Assembly: GCA_047777475.1 (NCBI GenBank)
Contig: JBKEET010000001.1
Span: 248,001-312,000 of the forward strand
Length of the DNA: 64,000 bases
Direction of reading: 5' to 3'
DNA from: Sutterella sp047777475
GTDB lineage: Bacteria > Pseudomonadota > Gammaproteobacteria > Burkholderiales > Burkholderiaceae_F
Made by a program: the position numbers and the translations under genes. Below the pieces are notes generated by a model. That model saw only the letters and a list, made by a program, of their open reading frames with translations. It ran no database searches and was not told the DNA's origin. Positions 7,571 to 15,692 of this stretch are shown piece by piece (position 1 is the first letter of the stretch; the number at the start of each line of letters is the position of its first letter).

Positions 7571-8977
7571 ATGACTGAAAAGAAGACTGCCAAGACCGCA
7601 GAGAAGACGGAAGCGAAGAAGGCCGCTGCCGCCAAGACGGAAGAGACGAAGGCCGCTCCCGAGAAGGCGGAGGCCAAGAAGGCCGCTCCGGTCAATCCGC
7701 TTGAGCGCACGCTTTCGCTCGTGGTTTCCTACGCAAGCGCGCAGGAACTCACCGAGAAGAACCTGAAGAACTACGGCAAGAACGCCCGCATGCCGGGCTT
7801 CCGCAAGGGCCACGTCCCCGCCGCCCAGATCCGCCGCATGTACGGCGCCCAGGCTTTCGACGAGGCCGTCAACCAGCTCGTCGGCGAGGCCTGGATGAAG
7901 GCCGCCAAGGACTCCGGCCTGCGCATCGCCGGCTATCCGCACATCGACGCGCAGCCCGACGAGAAGGACAAGGAGAACATGCACTTCTCCGCCAAGTTCG
8001 AAGTCTTCCCCGAGGTCGAGATCCCCGACTTCTCCAAGGTCGAGCTCAAGCGCTACACCTGCCCGGTGACGGACGCCGAGGTCGACAAGACGATCGACGT
8101 GATGCGCCGCCAGCGCGCCACCTACAACCCCGTCAAGCGCGCCGCCAAGAACGACGACCGCGTCAAGCTCAACTTCAAGGGCAAGAAGGACGGCGAGGAG
8201 TTCCAGGGCGGCTCCGCCGAAGGCTATATGTTCGTTCTCGGCCAGGGCCGCATGCTCCCCGAGTTTGAAGCCGCCGTCACGGGCATGTCCGCCGGCGAGA
8301 AGAAGACCTTCCCGCTCACCTTCCCGGCCGATTACGGCGTCAAGGACCTCGAGGGCAAGACCGTCGAGTTCGACGCTGAGGTCACTGAAGTCGCCGAGCC
8401 GGTTTACCCGGCGATCGACGACGAGTTCGCCAAGACGCTCGGCGTGAACGACGGCGTCGAAGCGATGCGCAAGGAAATCAAGCAGAACCTCGAGCGCGAG
8501 GTCAAGGCCCGCCTCGAGGCGAAGACCAAGGCCGAAGTGATGGACGCCGTCGCCAAGGCCTGCACGTTTGCCGTTCCGCAGACGCTCGTCGCCGACGAGA
8601 GCAAGTCGCTCTCCGAGCAGATGATGCGCGACCTCGCCGCCCGCGGCATCGACGTGAAGAAGATGCCCCCGGTTCCGGCCGACACCTTCAAGGACCAGGC
8701 TGAGCGCCGCATCCGCCTCGGCCTCTTCGTCGACGCGCTGCTCCAGAAGGAGAAGCTCGCCGGCACCGACGAGCAGGTCCGCGCCACCGCGACCGACATC
8801 GCCTCGAGCTACGAGCAGCCCGACGAAGTCGTCAAGTACATCATGAAGGACCAGAACCGCGTCGCCAACCTGCGCGCCCAGGCCACGGAGAACAACGTGA
8901 CCGAGTGGGTGCTCGGCAAGGCCAAGACCACGGAAGAAAAGGTCGAGTTCGACAAGCTCATGGCCGGCCAGATCTAA
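7571..8977 (+). CDS. tig: Trigger factor (ribosome-associated chaperone, PPIase)
   Basis: Trigger factor folds nascent chains at the ribosomal exit tunnel. The ribosome-docking signature GFRKG is at residues 76-80, followed by the FKBP-like PPIase domain (LPEFEAAVTGMSAGEKKTF region) and the helical C-terminal domain. Relative to the family it has an extra, highly charged Lys/Ala/Glu-rich N-terminal segment of roughly 42 residues before the normal start (LERTLSLVV). A GTG start nine bases upstream is possible; ATG at 7571 is preferred. It heads the tig-clpP-clpX-lon block. Confidence 0.95.
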   Translation: MTEKKTAKTAEKTEAKKAAAAKTEETKAAPEKAEAKKAAPVNPLERTLSLVVSYASAQELTEKNLKNYGKNARMPGFRKGHVPAAQIRRMYGAQAFDEAVNQLVGEAWMKAAKDSGLRIAGYPHIDAQPDEKDKENMHFSAKFEVFPEVEIPDFSKVELKRYTCPVTDAEVDKTIDVMRRQRATYNPVKRAAKNDDRVKLNFKGKKDGEEFQGGSAEGYMFVLGQGRMLPEFEAAVTGMSAGEKKTFPLTFPADYGVKDLEGKTVEFDAEVTEVAEPVYPAIDDEFAKTLGVNDGVEAMRKEIKQNLEREVKARLEAKTKAEVMDAVAKACTFAVPQTLVADESKSLSEQMMRDLAARGIDVKKMPPVPADTFKDQAERRIRLGLFVDALLQKEKLAGTDEQVRATATDIASSYEQPDEVVKYIMKDQNRVANLRAQATENNVTEWVLGKAKTTEEKVEFDKLMAGQI

Positions 8978-9062
8978 GGCCGCAGCGCTGAGCCGCGCCG
9001 CCCGAAGGAGACCGCTTCCGATGAAGGAACGTCTCCGCCCGAGGGCGGCGCCCGTCGCAGGG

Positions 9063-9112
9063 GAGGCGTCGCTCCCGCCTGTTTCAGGCGGCCGGCGCCT
9101 CTTTCGTTTTTC
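9063..9112 (+). terminator. Probable terminator between tig and clpP
   Basis: A nested hairpin (outer GAGGCG/CGCCTC, inner CGCCTG/CAGGCG) is followed by TTTCGTTTTT. It would separate tig from the clpP transcript. Confidence 0.5.
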
Positions 9113-9226
9113 AGGCCGCCGCGGCGCGGCGAGCCTTTCGGGCCAATATCGGGCGGCAAAAGGCAGTTCCCGGTGCCGGCCCTCCGCTACAATCAGCGGT
9201 ACTACTTTTCGAAAAGGATTCAGAGA

Positions 9227-9826
9227 ATGCTTATTCCCTATGTCATCGAAGACACGGGCCGCGGGGAGCGCAGCTACGACCTTTACTCGCGCCTGCTGCG
9301 CGACCGCATCGTGTTCCTCACGGGCGAGGTGAACGACCAGTCCGCCAGCTCGATCATCGGCCAGCTGCTCTTCCTCGAGAGCGAGAACCCGGACAAGGAC
9401 ATCTCGCTCTACATCAACAGCCCGGGCGGCTCGGTGACGGCCGGCATGGGCATTTTCGACACCATGCGCTTCATCCGCCCGAAGGTCAACACGATCTGCG
9501 TGGGCCTGGCCGCCTCGATGGGCGCGCTGCTGCTGAGCTCGGGCGAGAAGGGCAAGCGCTTCGCGCTGCCGCACTCGCGCATCATGATCCACCAGCCGCT
9601 GGGCGGCATGCAGGGCCAGGCCACGGAACTCGAGATCGTGGCGCGCGAGATCCTGCGCACCAAGGCAGAACTCAACCAGATCCTCGCCGAGAACACGGGC
9701 CGCCCGATCAAGCAGATCGCCGAGGACACCGAGCGCGACCACTGGCTCACGGCGCAGGAAGCGCTCGAGTACGGCCTGATCGACAAGATTTTCACGACGC
9801 GCGAGGAGCTCCAGAAGGCGCTCTGA
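9227..9826 (+). CDS. clpP: ATP-dependent Clp protease proteolytic subunit
   Basis: This is the tetradecameric serine protease chamber that partners with ClpX. Starting at ATG 9227 (MLIPYVIEDTGRGERSYD) gives 199 residues, with nucleophile S97 in GLAASMGA and catalytic H122 in MIHQPLGG, the same positions as in the processed E. coli enzyme. A GTG-initiated extension from 9173 was rejected because it adds an atypical N-terminus. clpX begins 20 bp downstream. Confidence 0.97.
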   Translation: MLIPYVIEDTGRGERSYDLYSRLLRDRIVFLTGEVNDQSASSIIGQLLFLESENPDKDISLYINSPGGSVTAGMGIFDTMRFIRPKVNTICVGLAASMGALLLSSGEKGKRFALPHSRIMIHQPLGGMQGQATELEIVAREILRTKAELNQILAENTGRPIKQIAEDTERDHWLTAQEALEYGLIDKIFTTREELQKAL

Positions 9827-9846
9827 GGCGGAAACCGGAATAGACC

Positions 9847-11085
9847 ATGCGTTACTGTTCTTTCTGCGGGCGCAGCGAAAACGACTGCAAGGAGCTCTTC
9901 ACCGGCATCAAGGGCGAGCTCATCTGCGGCGACTGCATCCGCGCCATGAATGACGAACTGAAGAACGGCTCGCCCGCCGAAGAGGCGGGCAGGGACGCCG
10001 CCGAAAAGCCGGCGGCCCCGAAGCCGCTGCCGAAGCCCCGCGAGATCTACGACCTGCTCGACCAGTACGTGATCGGCCAGGAAAAGGCGAAGCGCACGCT
10101 CTCGGTGGCCGTCTACAACCATTACAAGCGCCTGCGCAACCACGAGGACGAGGCGCGCGAGGTCGAGCTGCAGAAGTCGAACATCTTGCTGATCGGCCCC
10201 ACGGGCTCGGGCAAGACGCTGCTCGCGCAGACGCTCGCCAAGGCGCTCGACGTGCCGTTCGCGATTTCCGACGCCACCACGCTCACCGAAGCGGGCTACG
10301 TCGGCGAAGACGTCGAAAACATCGTCGCCCGCCTCGTGCAGGCCGCCGACGGCGACGTCGAGAAGGCCCAGCAGGGCATCATCTACCTCGATGAGATCGA
10401 CAAGATCGCGCGCAAGAGCGAGAACCCCTCGATCACGCGCGACGTCTCGGGCGAGGGCGTGCAGCAGGCGCTCCTGAAGCTCATCGAAGGCACCGTGGCG
10501 AGCATGCCCGCCCAGGGCGGGCGCAAGAACCCCGGCAAGGCGATGATCCAGGTCGACACCTCGCAGATCCTTTTCATCTGCGGCGGCGCTTTCGACGGCA
10601 TGGAGCGCATCATCGGCCGGCGCACCGAGAAGGCCGAGATGGGCTTCGGCGGCAAGGTTTTCTCGCGCGACGGCGACAAGGACCTCACGAAGGTCTACCG
10701 CCAGGTGGAAGCGGGCGATCTGGTCAAGTACGGCCTCATCCCCGAGCTGGTCGGCCGCCTGCCGGTGATCGCCTCGCTCGACGAGCTTGACGAAAAGGCC
10801 CTGATTGAGATCCTCACGAAGCCGAAGAACGCCATCGTGCGCCAGTTCCAGACGCTTTTCGGCATGGAAAACGTCGAGCTCGAGTTCACCGACGATGCCT
10901 TGAAGGCCATCGCGCATCGCGCCATCGCCCGCAAGACGGGCGCCCGCGGCCTGCGCTCGATCCTCGAGAACGTGCTCCTCGACGCGATGTTCGACATCCC
11001 CTCGAAGGGCAACGTCGCCAAGGCCGTCGTCACGAAGGAAACGGTCGAAGAGGGCAAGCCCCTCGAGCTTGTCCTCAGGGCGTGA
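9847..11085 (+). CDS. clpX: ATP-dependent protease ATPase subunit ClpX
   Basis: This AAA+ unfoldase feeds substrates to ClpP. It has an N-terminal C4 zinc-binding domain (CSFC and CGDC), Walker A GPTGSGKT, Walker B IIYLDEID, and sensor and arginine motifs in the second half. The ClpP-docking loop, usually IGF, reads MGF at residues 265-267. The length of 412 is normal. It is co-oriented with clpP (20 bp upstream) and lon (80 bp downstream). Confidence 0.97.
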   Translation: MRYCSFCGRSENDCKELFTGIKGELICGDCIRAMNDELKNGSPAEEAGRDAAEKPAAPKPLPKPREIYDLLDQYVIGQEKAKRTLSVAVYNHYKRLRNHEDEAREVELQKSNILLIGPTGSGKTLLAQTLAKALDVPFAISDATTLTEAGYVGEDVENIVARLVQAADGDVEKAQQGIIYLDEIDKIARKSENPSITRDVSGEGVQQALLKLIEGTVASMPAQGGRKNPGKAMIQVDTSQILFICGGAFDGMERIIGRRTEKAEMGFGGKVFSRDGDKDLTKVYRQVEAGDLVKYGLIPELVGRLPVIASLDELDEKALIEILTKPKNAIVRQFQTLFGMENVELEFTDDALKAIAHRAIARKTGARGLRSILENVLLDAMFDIPSKGNVAKAVVTKETVEEGKPLELVLRA

Positions 11086-11165
11086 GGGCCGCCCGGCGGG
11101 GCCATTGAAAACCCGCCGGTCCGCCCCCATATAAGCAGCACCAAGAACTTTTATTAGGACAACGA

Positions 11166-13631
11166 ATGACTGCCACAAAGAACCAGAATGCAACGCTGCC
11201 TGAGCAGCTTGTTGTGCCGGCCCTTGCCGTGCGCGACATGGTTGTCTTTCCGCACATGATGGCGCCGCTCTTCATGGGCCGCGACAAGTCCATCAAGGCT
11301 GCGGAGCAGGCGGCGGCCTCGGACGGCTCGCTGGTGCTCCTCCTTTCGCAGAAAAATCCGAAGGTCGACGATCCGGCGAGAGCCGATCTTTATTCGGTGG
11401 GCACGCTCGCGAGCGTTTCGCAGCTGCTGCGCCTCCCCGACGGCACCGTCAAGGCGCTGATCGAAGGCAAGGCGCGCTACCGCCTCATCAAGCTCGAGAC
11501 GAAGGACGGCGCCCTCCAGGCGACGGCCGAGATCATCCACACGATCATCAGCCGCCCCGAAGAGATCGAGCCGTACCGCCGCGCGCTGATCGAGGCCTTC
11601 TCCAAGCTCACCTCGGGCGACAAGGCCGCCGCCGAGATGCTTCGCATCATCACGGCGGAAAGCGACCCCGAGCGCGTGCTCGAGCTCGTCTGCGCCCAGC
11701 AGACGCTCACCACGCAGGAGAAGATGGCCGTGCTCGAGGAGCCCGACCTCAACGCCCGCTTCGACATGGCGCTCGGCTACATCGAGCGCGAGATCGAGGT
11801 GAAGAGCATCCAGCAGCGCGTCGACGGCCGCGTCAAGCGCCAGATGGAGAAGAACCAGCGCGACTACTACCTGAACGAGCAGATCAAGGCGCTCAAGAAG
11901 GAGCTCGGCGACAGCGGCGACAGCGATGCCGACGAACTGGCCGACCTCGAGAAGCGCATCCGCTCCGCGAAGATGCCCAAGTACGCCGAGGACCAGGCGC
12001 TGCAGGAAATGCGCCGCCTGCGCCAGATGCCCCCGATGAGCTCGGAGGCGGTGGTGGTGAGGAGCTACATCGACACGCTCCTCGACATCCCCTGGACGAA
12101 GAAGACGAAGATCTCGCGCGACCTCGAGAAGGCCCGCAAGATCCTCGACGAGGATCACTCCGGCCTCGAGAAGGTCAAGCAGCGCATCCTCGAGTACCTC
12201 GCCGTGCAGAAGCGCGTCGGCAAGGTGAAGTCGCCGATCCTCTGCTTCGTGGGCGCTCCGGGCGTGGGCAAGACCTCGCTCGGCGAGTCCATCGCCCGCG
12301 CCACGGGCCGCAAGTTCGTGCGCATGGCCCTGGGCGGCGTCCACGACGAGAGCGAGATCCGCGGCCACCGCCGCACGTACGTGGGCTCCATGCCCGGCCA
12401 GATCATGAAGTGCATGATCCGCGCCGGCGTGAACAACCCGCTCTTCCTGCTCGACGAGATCGACAAGATGGGCACGGACTACCGCGGCGACCCGGCCTCG
12501 GCCATGCTCGAGGTGCTCGACCCGGAGCAGAACAACACGTTTGCGGACCACTACGTCGAGATCCCGTACGACCTCTCGAACGTGATGTTCGTGGCCACTT
12601 CGAACAGCTACAACATCCCGCCCGCCCTGCTTGACCGCATGGAAGTGATCTCGCTCTCCGGCTACACCGAGGAAGAGAAGCTGCACATCGCCGTGCACCA
12701 TCTCATCCCCAAGCAGCTCAAGGCGACGGGCCTTACGGCCGACGAGGTGGAGCTCACCGACGAGGCCGTGCTCGGCATCATCCGCTACTGGACCCGCGAG
12801 GCGGGCGTGCGCGGGCTCGAGCGCGCCATCGGCAAGATCTTCCGCAAGATCGTCTATGCGAAGGACGCCAAGGCGGGCGAAAAGTCCGCCAAGACCGTCG
12901 TCAAGGAAGAGAACCTGCACGAATACCTCGGGCCGGCTCCCTTCACGATCGGCATGGCCCAGAAGGAGCCGCGCGTCGGCGTCGTCAACGGCCTTGCCTG
13001 GACCGAAGTGGGCGGCGACCTGCTCCAGATCGAAGCCCAGGTCTTCCCGGGCAAGGGCGCCGTGCAGCGCACGGGCAGCCTCGGCGACGTGATGAAGGAA
13101 AGCATTGAAGCCGCCCGCTCGGTGGTGCGCTCGCGCGCCCACGAGCTCGGCATCAAGGACGCCGCCTTCTACACGACCGACCTGCACGTGCACTATCCGG
13201 AAGGCGCCACGCCCAAGGACGGTCCTTCGGCCGGTGCCGCCACGACGACGGCGATCGTATCCGCGATGACGAAGATCCCGGTCCGTTCCGACATCGCCAT
13301 GACGGGCGAGATCAACCTGCACGGCGAAGTGCTCGAGATCGGCGGCCTCAAGGAGAAGATCCTCGCGGCCGTGCGCGCGGGCTGCCGCAAGGTGCTGATC
13401 CCCGAGCCCAACATGCGCGACCTCGAGGAGCTGCCCGAGAACGCGAAGAAGGCCGTCGAGATCGTCCCCGTCAAGACGATCGACGACGTGCTCGCCCAGG
13501 CGCTCGTGCGCATGCCCGTGCCGCTCACGGCCGAGCAGATCGCCGAGGACGAGGCCGCGCTCGCGGCGGCCGCAAACCCTGCGCCTCCCAAGGCCCGCAG
13601 GACGCCCGCGGCTGAAAGCTGCACGGCCTAA
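11166..13631 (+). CDS. lon: Lon protease
   Basis: This is a cytoplasmic ATP-dependent serine protease. It has an N-terminal LON substrate-recognition domain, an AAA+ module with Walker A GAPGVGKTS, and a C-terminal protease domain with the Ser-Lys dyad S688 (KDGPSAG) and K731 (GGLKEK). At 821 residues it is slightly longer than E. coli Lon, mainly through an Ala/Pro-rich C-terminal tail. It precedes hupB with a terminator between them. Confidence 0.97.
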   Translation: MTATKNQNATLPEQLVVPALAVRDMVVFPHMMAPLFMGRDKSIKAAEQAAASDGSLVLLLSQKNPKVDDPARADLYSVGTLASVSQLLRLPDGTVKALIEGKARYRLIKLETKDGALQATAEIIHTIISRPEEIEPYRRALIEAFSKLTSGDKAAAEMLRIITAESDPERVLELVCAQQTLTTQEKMAVLEEPDLNARFDMALGYIEREIEVKSIQQRVDGRVKRQMEKNQRDYYLNEQIKALKKELGDSGDSDADELADLEKRIRSAKMPKYAEDQALQEMRRLRQMPPMSSEAVVVRSYIDTLLDIPWTKKTKISRDLEKARKILDEDHSGLEKVKQRILEYLAVQKRVGKVKSPILCFVGAPGVGKTSLGESIARATGRKFVRMALGGVHDESEIRGHRRTYVGSMPGQIMKCMIRAGVNNPLFLLDEIDKMGTDYRGDPASAMLEVLDPEQNNTFADHYVEIPYDLSNVMFVATSNSYNIPPALLDRMEVISLSGYTEEEKLHIAVHHLIPKQLKATGLTADEVELTDEAVLGIIRYWTREAGVRGLERAIGKIFRKIVYAKDAKAGEKSAKTVVKEENLHEYLGPAPFTIGMAQKEPRVGVVNGLAWTEVGGDLLQIEAQVFPGKGAVQRTGSLGDVMKESIEAARSVVRSRAHELGIKDAAFYTTDLHVHYPEGATPKDGPSAGAATTTAIVSAMTKIPVRSDIAMTGEINLHGEVLEIGGLKEKILAAVRAGCRKVLIPEPNMRDLEELPENAKKAVEIVPVKTIDDVLAQALVRMPVPLTAEQIAEDEAALAAAANPAPPKARRTPAAESCTA

Positions 13632-13650
13632 AGCGCGCGGCTGATGCGCA

Positions 13651-13691
13651 AAAGCCGCTTCAGGGGCTATAGTCTCTGAAGCGGCTTTTTT
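13651..13691 (+). terminator. Rho-independent terminator after lon
   Basis: A perfect 13-bp stem AAAGCCGCTTCAG/CTGAAGCGGCTTT with a 12-nt loop is followed by a T run. The loop contains TATAGT, which could double as a -10 element for hupB. Confidence 0.9.
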
Positions 13692-13738
13692 ATAACTGTT
13701 TTTGGCCCGGGTCCGCCCCGGCCGAAGGAGAGCAGGAG

Positions 13739-14017
13739 ATGAACAAGAACGATCTCGTCGAGCGCGTCGCGATGCGCGCTGACATCAGCAAGGGCAAGGC
13801 GGCCAAGGCGGTCGACGCAGTGCTCGCCGAAATCGGCGCGAGCCTCAAGAAGGGCGAGGACGTAACGCTCGTCGGCTTCGGCACTTTCACGGTCGCCGAG
13901 CGCGCGGCGCGCCTCGCCCGCAACCCGCAGACGGGCGCCACGGTGAGCGTGCCCGCCCAGACGGTGCCGAAGTTCCGTCCCGGCAAGGCCCTCAAGGACT
14001 CGCTGCAGAAGGACTGA
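13739..14017 (+). CDS. hupB: DNA-binding protein HU
   Basis: This is a 92-residue nucleoid-associated HU-family protein: MNKNDLVERVA N-terminus, central VGFGTF, and the DNA-intercalating arm containing ARNPQTG. The placement immediately after lon is the classic lon-hupB arrangement. A purine-rich Shine-Dalgarno stretch (GGAGAGCAGGAG) precedes the ATG. Confidence 0.95.
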   Translation: MNKNDLVERVAMRADISKGKAAKAVDAVLAEIGASLKKGEDVTLVGFGTFTVAERAARLARNPQTGATVSVPAQTVPKFRPGKALKDSLQKD

Positions 14018-14132
14018 GCGGGGCCCATCCCCGATTGATGGGAGCTTGAAAGACCGTCCATCGGGTACAATTAGCGCCTTCGGAGTGCATTTTCCGCAGC
14101 ATGCTTTCGGCATCCGGCAGGGAACGCAGAAC

Positions 14133-14208
14133 GGGCGCTTAGCTCAGTTGGTAGAGCGCCGCCTTTACACGGCGAGGGTCAGGAGTTCGAGTCTCTTAGC
14201 GCCCACCA
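14133..14208 (+). tRNA. tRNA-Val (anticodon UAC)
   Basis: A 76-nt cloverleaf beginning GGGCGCTTAGCTCAG and ending GCGCCCACCA. The anticodon loop TTTACAC gives UAC. The acceptor stem and the T-loop GTTCGAGTC are intact, and CCA is encoded. Confidence 0.95.
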
Positions 14209-14215
14209 AAGTTCC

Positions 14216-14243
14216 TTGACAGAATCCGGAAGATCTGTATAAT
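14216..14243 (+). promoter_or_regulatory. Sigma-70-type promoter for the tRNA-Asp array
   Basis: A consensus TTGACA at 14216-14221 is followed after 16 bp by a consensus TATAAT at 14238-14243, about 35 bp before the first tRNA-Asp. It is among the closest-to-consensus promoters in the window. Confidence 0.8.
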
Positions 14244-14277
14244 TTGCCTCCTTAGCTGATCAAAAGCTTCGCGGTGC

Positions 14278-14354
14278 GGAGTAGTAGTTCAGTTGGTTAG
14301 AATGTCGGCCTGTCACGTCGAAGGTCACGGGTTCGAGTCCCGTCTACTCCGCCA
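14278..14354 (+). tRNA. tRNA-Asp (anticodon GUC), copy 1
   Basis: A 77-nt tRNA beginning GGAGTAGTAGTTCAG and ending CTACTCCGCCA. The anticodon loop CTGTCAC gives GUC. Encoded discriminator G and CCA. Confidence 0.95.
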
Positions 14355-14396
14355 ACTCCAGCTTTTCAGTCAGCGAAGACCGTTTGCACAAAGCGC

Positions 14397-14473
14397 GGAG
14401 TAGTAGTTCAGTTGGTTAGAATATCGGCCTGTCACGTCGAGGGTCACGGGTTCGAGTCCCGTCTACTCCGCCA
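14397..14473 (+). tRNA. tRNA-Asp (anticodon GUC), copy 2
   Basis: Same structure as copy 1 with two substitutions, ATATCGG for ATGTCGG and GAGGGTC for GAAGGTC. The 42-bp spacer from copy 1 is unrelated to the tRNA. Confidence 0.95.
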
Positions 14474-14524
14474 GCTTCCCAGCAGGACGGAGTCCTTGTA
14501 AGACGCGGCTTGTGTGCAAAGTGC

Positions 14525-14601
14525 GGAGTAGTAGTTCAGTTGGTTAGAATGTCGGCCTGTCACGTCGAAGGTCACGGGTTCGAGTCCCGTCTACTCCGCC
14601 A
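14525..14601 (+). tRNA. tRNA-Asp (anticodon GUC), copy 3
   Basis: Identical to copy 1 over the mature sequence. It lies 51 bp after copy 2 and is followed by a terminator. Confidence 0.95.
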
Positions 14602-14612
14602 ACCCAATTCCC

Positions 14613-14648
14613 AAAGCCCGAGCAATTCATTGATTGCCCGGGCTTTTC
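14613..14648 (+). terminator. Terminator of the tRNA cluster
   Basis: AAGCCCGAGCAAT and GATTGCCCGGGCTT form a stem followed by TTTT, just after the third tRNA-Asp. Confidence 0.85.
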
Positions 14649-14863
14649 CGTACCTGCGGAAAGATCCGGCGGATCCCGCCGGCGGCCCGCTCTTCTGCCG
14701 CCGGGCCTGTTCCCCTCAATCCTTTTCTTCGTTGACTGCCTGCAAGGTGCGTACGTAGTCATTCTTGCTCTAATTCCAGCGATCCGTGCGTTCCGGGCGG
14801 CAGCATGCGGCCGCCCCCGCGCACGCGGTCAATCGACCATAACGACTGAAAAAGGATCGCAAT

Positions 14864-15544
14864 ATGCATAAACTGACTTCTTTGATGGTGCTCATGGGCA
14901 GCGCCTGCGTCATGACGTCTGCTTTTGCCGCCAATTCCGCCAAGGTGATGGTGATGCTTTCGCCGGGCTTCGAGGAAGGCGAAACGGTGGAAATCCTCGA
15001 TGTTCTTCGCCGCGGCGGCTACAGCGTGGATGCCGTCAGCATCGCCGGCGAACAGGTGAGCGGCGCGCACAAGATCGAGATCAAGGCCGACAGAGTGCTC
15101 GGCAGCGATCTCAAGGCCTTCCAGGGCTACGACATGATTGTCCTGCCGGGCGGCTGGACCGGCGTCGACAATCTGGTTGCCGACCGGCGGGTCCTGGACC
15201 TGGTCCGCTATTACCGGGACGCGGGCAAGTGGGTGGCCGCCATGTGCGCGGCGCCCAACGTCCTTGCCAAGGCGGGCGTGATTGAGGGCAAGACCATCAC
15301 GGCTTATCCCGGCAAGAAGACCGAGCCCTTTTACAAGGGCGCCAACTATGTGCGCGACACGGTCGTCATCGACGGCAAGATGGTCACGAGCCGCGGCCCG
15401 GGCACGGCGCTGCCCTTTGCTTTCGCACTGGTTGATGTGCTCGGGGGCGACAGCGACTTCATCAAGGGCCGCTTCCTTTACAACGAAATGAAGCTTTGGC
15501 CCGATTGGCAGAAGGGTGCTTATCCGGCTGAAGCCAAGAAGTAA
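14864..15544 (+). CDS. Exported DJ-1/PfpI family protein
   Basis: This 226-residue member of the DJ-1/PfpI/ThiJ superfamily has a cleavable signal peptide (hydrophobic stretch ending SAFA, about residues 1-22). The conserved acid corresponds to E40 in GFEEGE and the reactive nucleophile-elbow cysteine is C128 in AAMCAAPN. Most DJ-1 proteins are cytoplasmic, so a periplasmic version is notable. Candidate roles include glyoxalase, deglycase or redox chaperone activity in the periplasm; none is proven by sequence. It stands as a single gene with its own leader (CGTACGTAG at 14750-14758 upstream). Confidence 0.85.
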   Translation: MHKLTSLMVLMGSACVMTSAFAANSAKVMVMLSPGFEEGETVEILDVLRRGGYSVDAVSIAGEQVSGAHKIEIKADRVLGSDLKAFQGYDMIVLPGGWTGVDNLVADRRVLDLVRYYRDAGKWVAAMCAAPNVLAKAGVIEGKTITAYPGKKTEPFYKGANYVRDTVVIDGKMVTSRGPGTALPFAFALVDVLGGDSDFIKGRFLYNEMKLWPDWQKGAYPAEAKK

Positions 15545-15692
15545 TCTCCCGAGGCTCCCGAACGGCGGAGCCTTAGGCAGAAACCGATAGCCCGCTTGCG
15601 CTGTCAGCAGGAATCGCCTGCCGCGGCGCAGGCCGGCGCCCGATAAATGCGATGATGAGGGGCATCACTCGTTTTTTCCCCTTCAAGCCATC

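Noticed and set aside
14052..14071. TTGAAA-N14-TACAAT promoter for tRNA-Val
   Set aside because: The 14-bp spacer is too short for a confident sigma-70 promoter.
14276..14601. Possible CRISPR or satellite array from near-identical units
   Set aside because: Each unit folds as tRNA-Asp with an encoded CCA, so it is a tRNA cluster.
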